Positions 4,479 to 5,433 of a stretch of DNA of 5,433 bases are shown piece by piece. A model generated the notes under the pieces. That model was not told where the DNA came from. It did not search any database and saw nothing but the letters and a program-made list of their open reading frames with translations. The position numbers were made by a program, and so were the translations under genes. The first letter of the stretch is position 1; each line of letters starts with the position of its first letter. Origin of the DNA: Pseudomonadota bacterium (GTDB lineage: Bacteria; Pseudomonadota; Alphaproteobacteria; Rhizobiales; Hyphomicrobiaceae); the NCBI GenBank assembly GCA_003242645.1, contig QGVC01000244.1:1-5433 (forward strand), read 5' to 3'.

Positions 4479-5246
4479 TTACGCGCTCTGAGCGCGCTTT
4501 GCAACTCGAGCGGCGGCCTCCTTCAGACGCCAGCTCTTGCCCTCGAACTTGAGCAGATGCGAGTGGTGCATCAGGCGATCTAGCAGCGGCGTGACAACGA
4601 CCACGTCGCCGAGCAACTTCGGCCAGTCGTCGACGGGCCTGTTCGAGGTCACGATCGTGGACAGCTTCTCGTAGCGGCTCATGAGCACGTCGGCCAGCTC
4701 TTCGCCGGCGGTGGCCGGTAGCTTGCGAAGGAACAGGTCGTCGATTACGAGCAGCTCGGCGGCCTTCATCTGCGCACGGTACTTGCGCAGCTCGCCGAGC
4801 TGGCGAGCTTCGTGGATCTCCTCGATCAGCTGGTGTGCTTCGCGGTAGAGCACGCGATAGCCGCGCTGCACGGCGAGCTGCGCGATCGCCTTCGCGCAGT
4901 GACTCTTACCGAGGCCCGGCGGTCCGATGAACAGCGCATCCTCGCGCGCCTCGATGAACTTCAGCGTCGCAAGCTCGAGCACCGCGCGCTTCGGGAGCCG
5001 AGCGTTGTAGCTCCAGTCGAAGTCCTTCAGATCCTTGCGATCCGGGAGCCCGGAGTGTGCGAAGCGGCGCTCGAGCAGTCGCGAGCGCCGTCGGTCGAGC
5101 TCGTCCTGCACGAGGCAGGAGAACGCTTCGATGAAGTCCATATCGTGCTGGGCGACCTGCAGCGCCCGTGCCTCGAGTGTCGCGATCATGCCGGAGAGGC
5201 GCAGCGATCGCAGCGCGCGTTCAAGTTCAGGGACTGACATGCTCAT
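4479..5246 (-). CDS. istB: IS21-family transposition helper ATPase IstB
   Basis: IstB is the AAA+ ATPase that assists the IstA transposase in target selection and strand transfer. The 255-residue product has the usual family length. Walker A is GPPGLGKS (108-115), Walker B is LLVIDD (165-170), sensor 1 is TSN (200-202), and LLDRLMHHS (221-229) carries the conserved Arg R224. The N-terminal helical region (about 1-100) with FDWSYNARLP before the ATPase core is typical of IstB. The ATG at 5246 overlaps the istA stop as ATGA, and AAAGGAG (5252-5258) lies 5 bases upstream, so translation is coupled to istA. A second in-frame ATG at 5240 is less well spaced. The gene is intact. Its last codons overlap a short perfect palindrome (4482-4496). 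Codon use is clearly GC-rich, more so than in the recombinase, as expected for a separately acquired element. Confidence 0.96.
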   Translation of the reverse strand: MSMSVPELERALRSLRLSGMIATLEARALQVAQHDMDFIEAFSCLVQDELDRRRSRLLERRFAHSGLPDRKDLKDFDWSYNARLPKRAVLELATLKFIEAREDALFIGPPGLGKSHCAKAIAQLAVQRGYRVLYREAHQLIEEIHEARQLGELRKYRAQMKAAELLVIDDLFLRKLPATAGEELADVLMSRYEKLSTIVTSNRPVDDWPKLLGDVVVVTPLLDRLMHHSHLLKFEGKSWRLKEAAARVAKRAQSA

Positions 5247-5433
5247 CGTGGCTCCTTTCGGTTGCGGGAGTGACAGGAGGCAGCGCGTTGCGCGTGCTGC
5301 TCGAAGAACGCTTGGTAATCGTCGATCGGTCGGATGCCGTCGCCGGCCTGAGCTGTCGTTGCGGTGGCGGTGTCGCGTGCTTCTCTGGCGGCGCGCTGCT
5401 CGAGCACACGCTTGACGGCCTGGTATGACGGCG
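5243..5433 (-). CDS. istA: IS21-family transposase IstA, C-terminal fragment
   Basis: The minus-strand frame ending at TGA 5243-5245 gives 62 residues open to the window edge. They include SYQAVKRVLEQRA and GIRPIDDYQAFFEQHA, typical of the C-terminal tail of IS21 IstA transposases (the DDE enzyme that cuts and joins the element ends). The DDE catalytic core and the N-terminal HTH are outside the window, so activity cannot be judged. The stop overlaps the istB start by four bases, the standard arrangement of this family. Ala- and Arg-rich spacer residues between the two recognisable stretches are not conserved features I can interpret. Confidence 0.88.
   Translation of the reverse strand, partial: PSYQAVKRVLEQRAAREARDTATATTAQAGDGIRPIDDYQAFFEQHAQRAASCHSRNRKEPR

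Larger units (their letters stand above)
4401..5433 (-). mobile_element. IS21-family insertion sequence, partial (right window edge)
   Basis: The element is identified by the istA C-terminal end, a complete istB in the standard overlapping order, and the repeated AAATTCCCCCA boxes beyond istB that mark an IS21-type end. It is read leftward, and its istA-side end lies outside the window. The outer boundary near 4401 is approximate: GGCGGCCACC (4405-4414) resembles the outermost part of related IS21 ends, but a terminal TG/CA dinucleotide and a target duplication cannot be placed. Both transposition genes look undamaged as far as visible, so the element may be active. Confidence 0.85.

Noticed and set aside
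4812..5428. Plus-strand ORFs opposite istB and istA
   Set aside because: They are GC-rich shadows of the transposition genes, which have clear domain evidence on the minus strand.

Overview
The window is accessory DNA from a moderately GC-rich bacterium. The IS21-type transposition genes, the GC-leaning codon choice and a boxA-like leader suggest a proteobacterium, perhaps Burkholderiales or Xanthomonadales. That placement is inference; no taxonomic marker is present. Nothing looks like core housekeeping DNA, and the content fits a genomic island, integrative element or plasmid segment.

Left part (1-980). A probable gene fragment runs leftward off the window edge (1-162). Upstream of it lies a small leftward gene of unknown function (233-514), with a clear sigma70-type promoter, a boxA-like leader, a good ribosome binding site and a perfect GC-rich rho-independent terminator. 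A rightward ORF (494-979) overlaps this gene's start and promoter. It is only a weak candidate, although a 30-bp palindrome covers its stop codon.

Middle part (976-1835). An approximately 320-bp non-coding stretch is packed with stem-loops and holds a degenerate tandem repeat of about 58 bp. It leads into a small rightward gene for an AlpA/excisionase-like helix-turn-helix protein with a basic, AT-hook-like tail (1298-1537). Its start region carries two TCACTA boxes exactly 10 bp apart and a palindrome over the Shine-Dalgarno sequence. A further 297-bp non-coding stretch with inverted repeats separates it from the convergent gene that follows.

Recombinase (1835-3835, minus strand). This large 666-residue protein has the complete tyrosine-recombinase catalytic set R496, K531, H608-x-x-R611, H633 and Y643. 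About 490 residues precede the catalytic domain, including what looks like a lambda-repressor-type helix-turn-helix near residues 160-217. The natural working hypothesis is that this enzyme and the small HTH protein act on the neighbouring repeats, as integrase and directionality or regulatory factor. The sequence does not prove this.

Right part (3836-5433). About 560 bp hold no convincing gene. The window then ends in an IS21-family insertion sequence read leftward: the last 62 codons of istA (cut by the edge), a complete istB translationally coupled to it by an ATGA overlap, and one element end with two copies of the 11-bp terminal repeat. The IS is an ordinary, recognisable element. The recombinase and its surrounding repeats are the most unusual part of the window.
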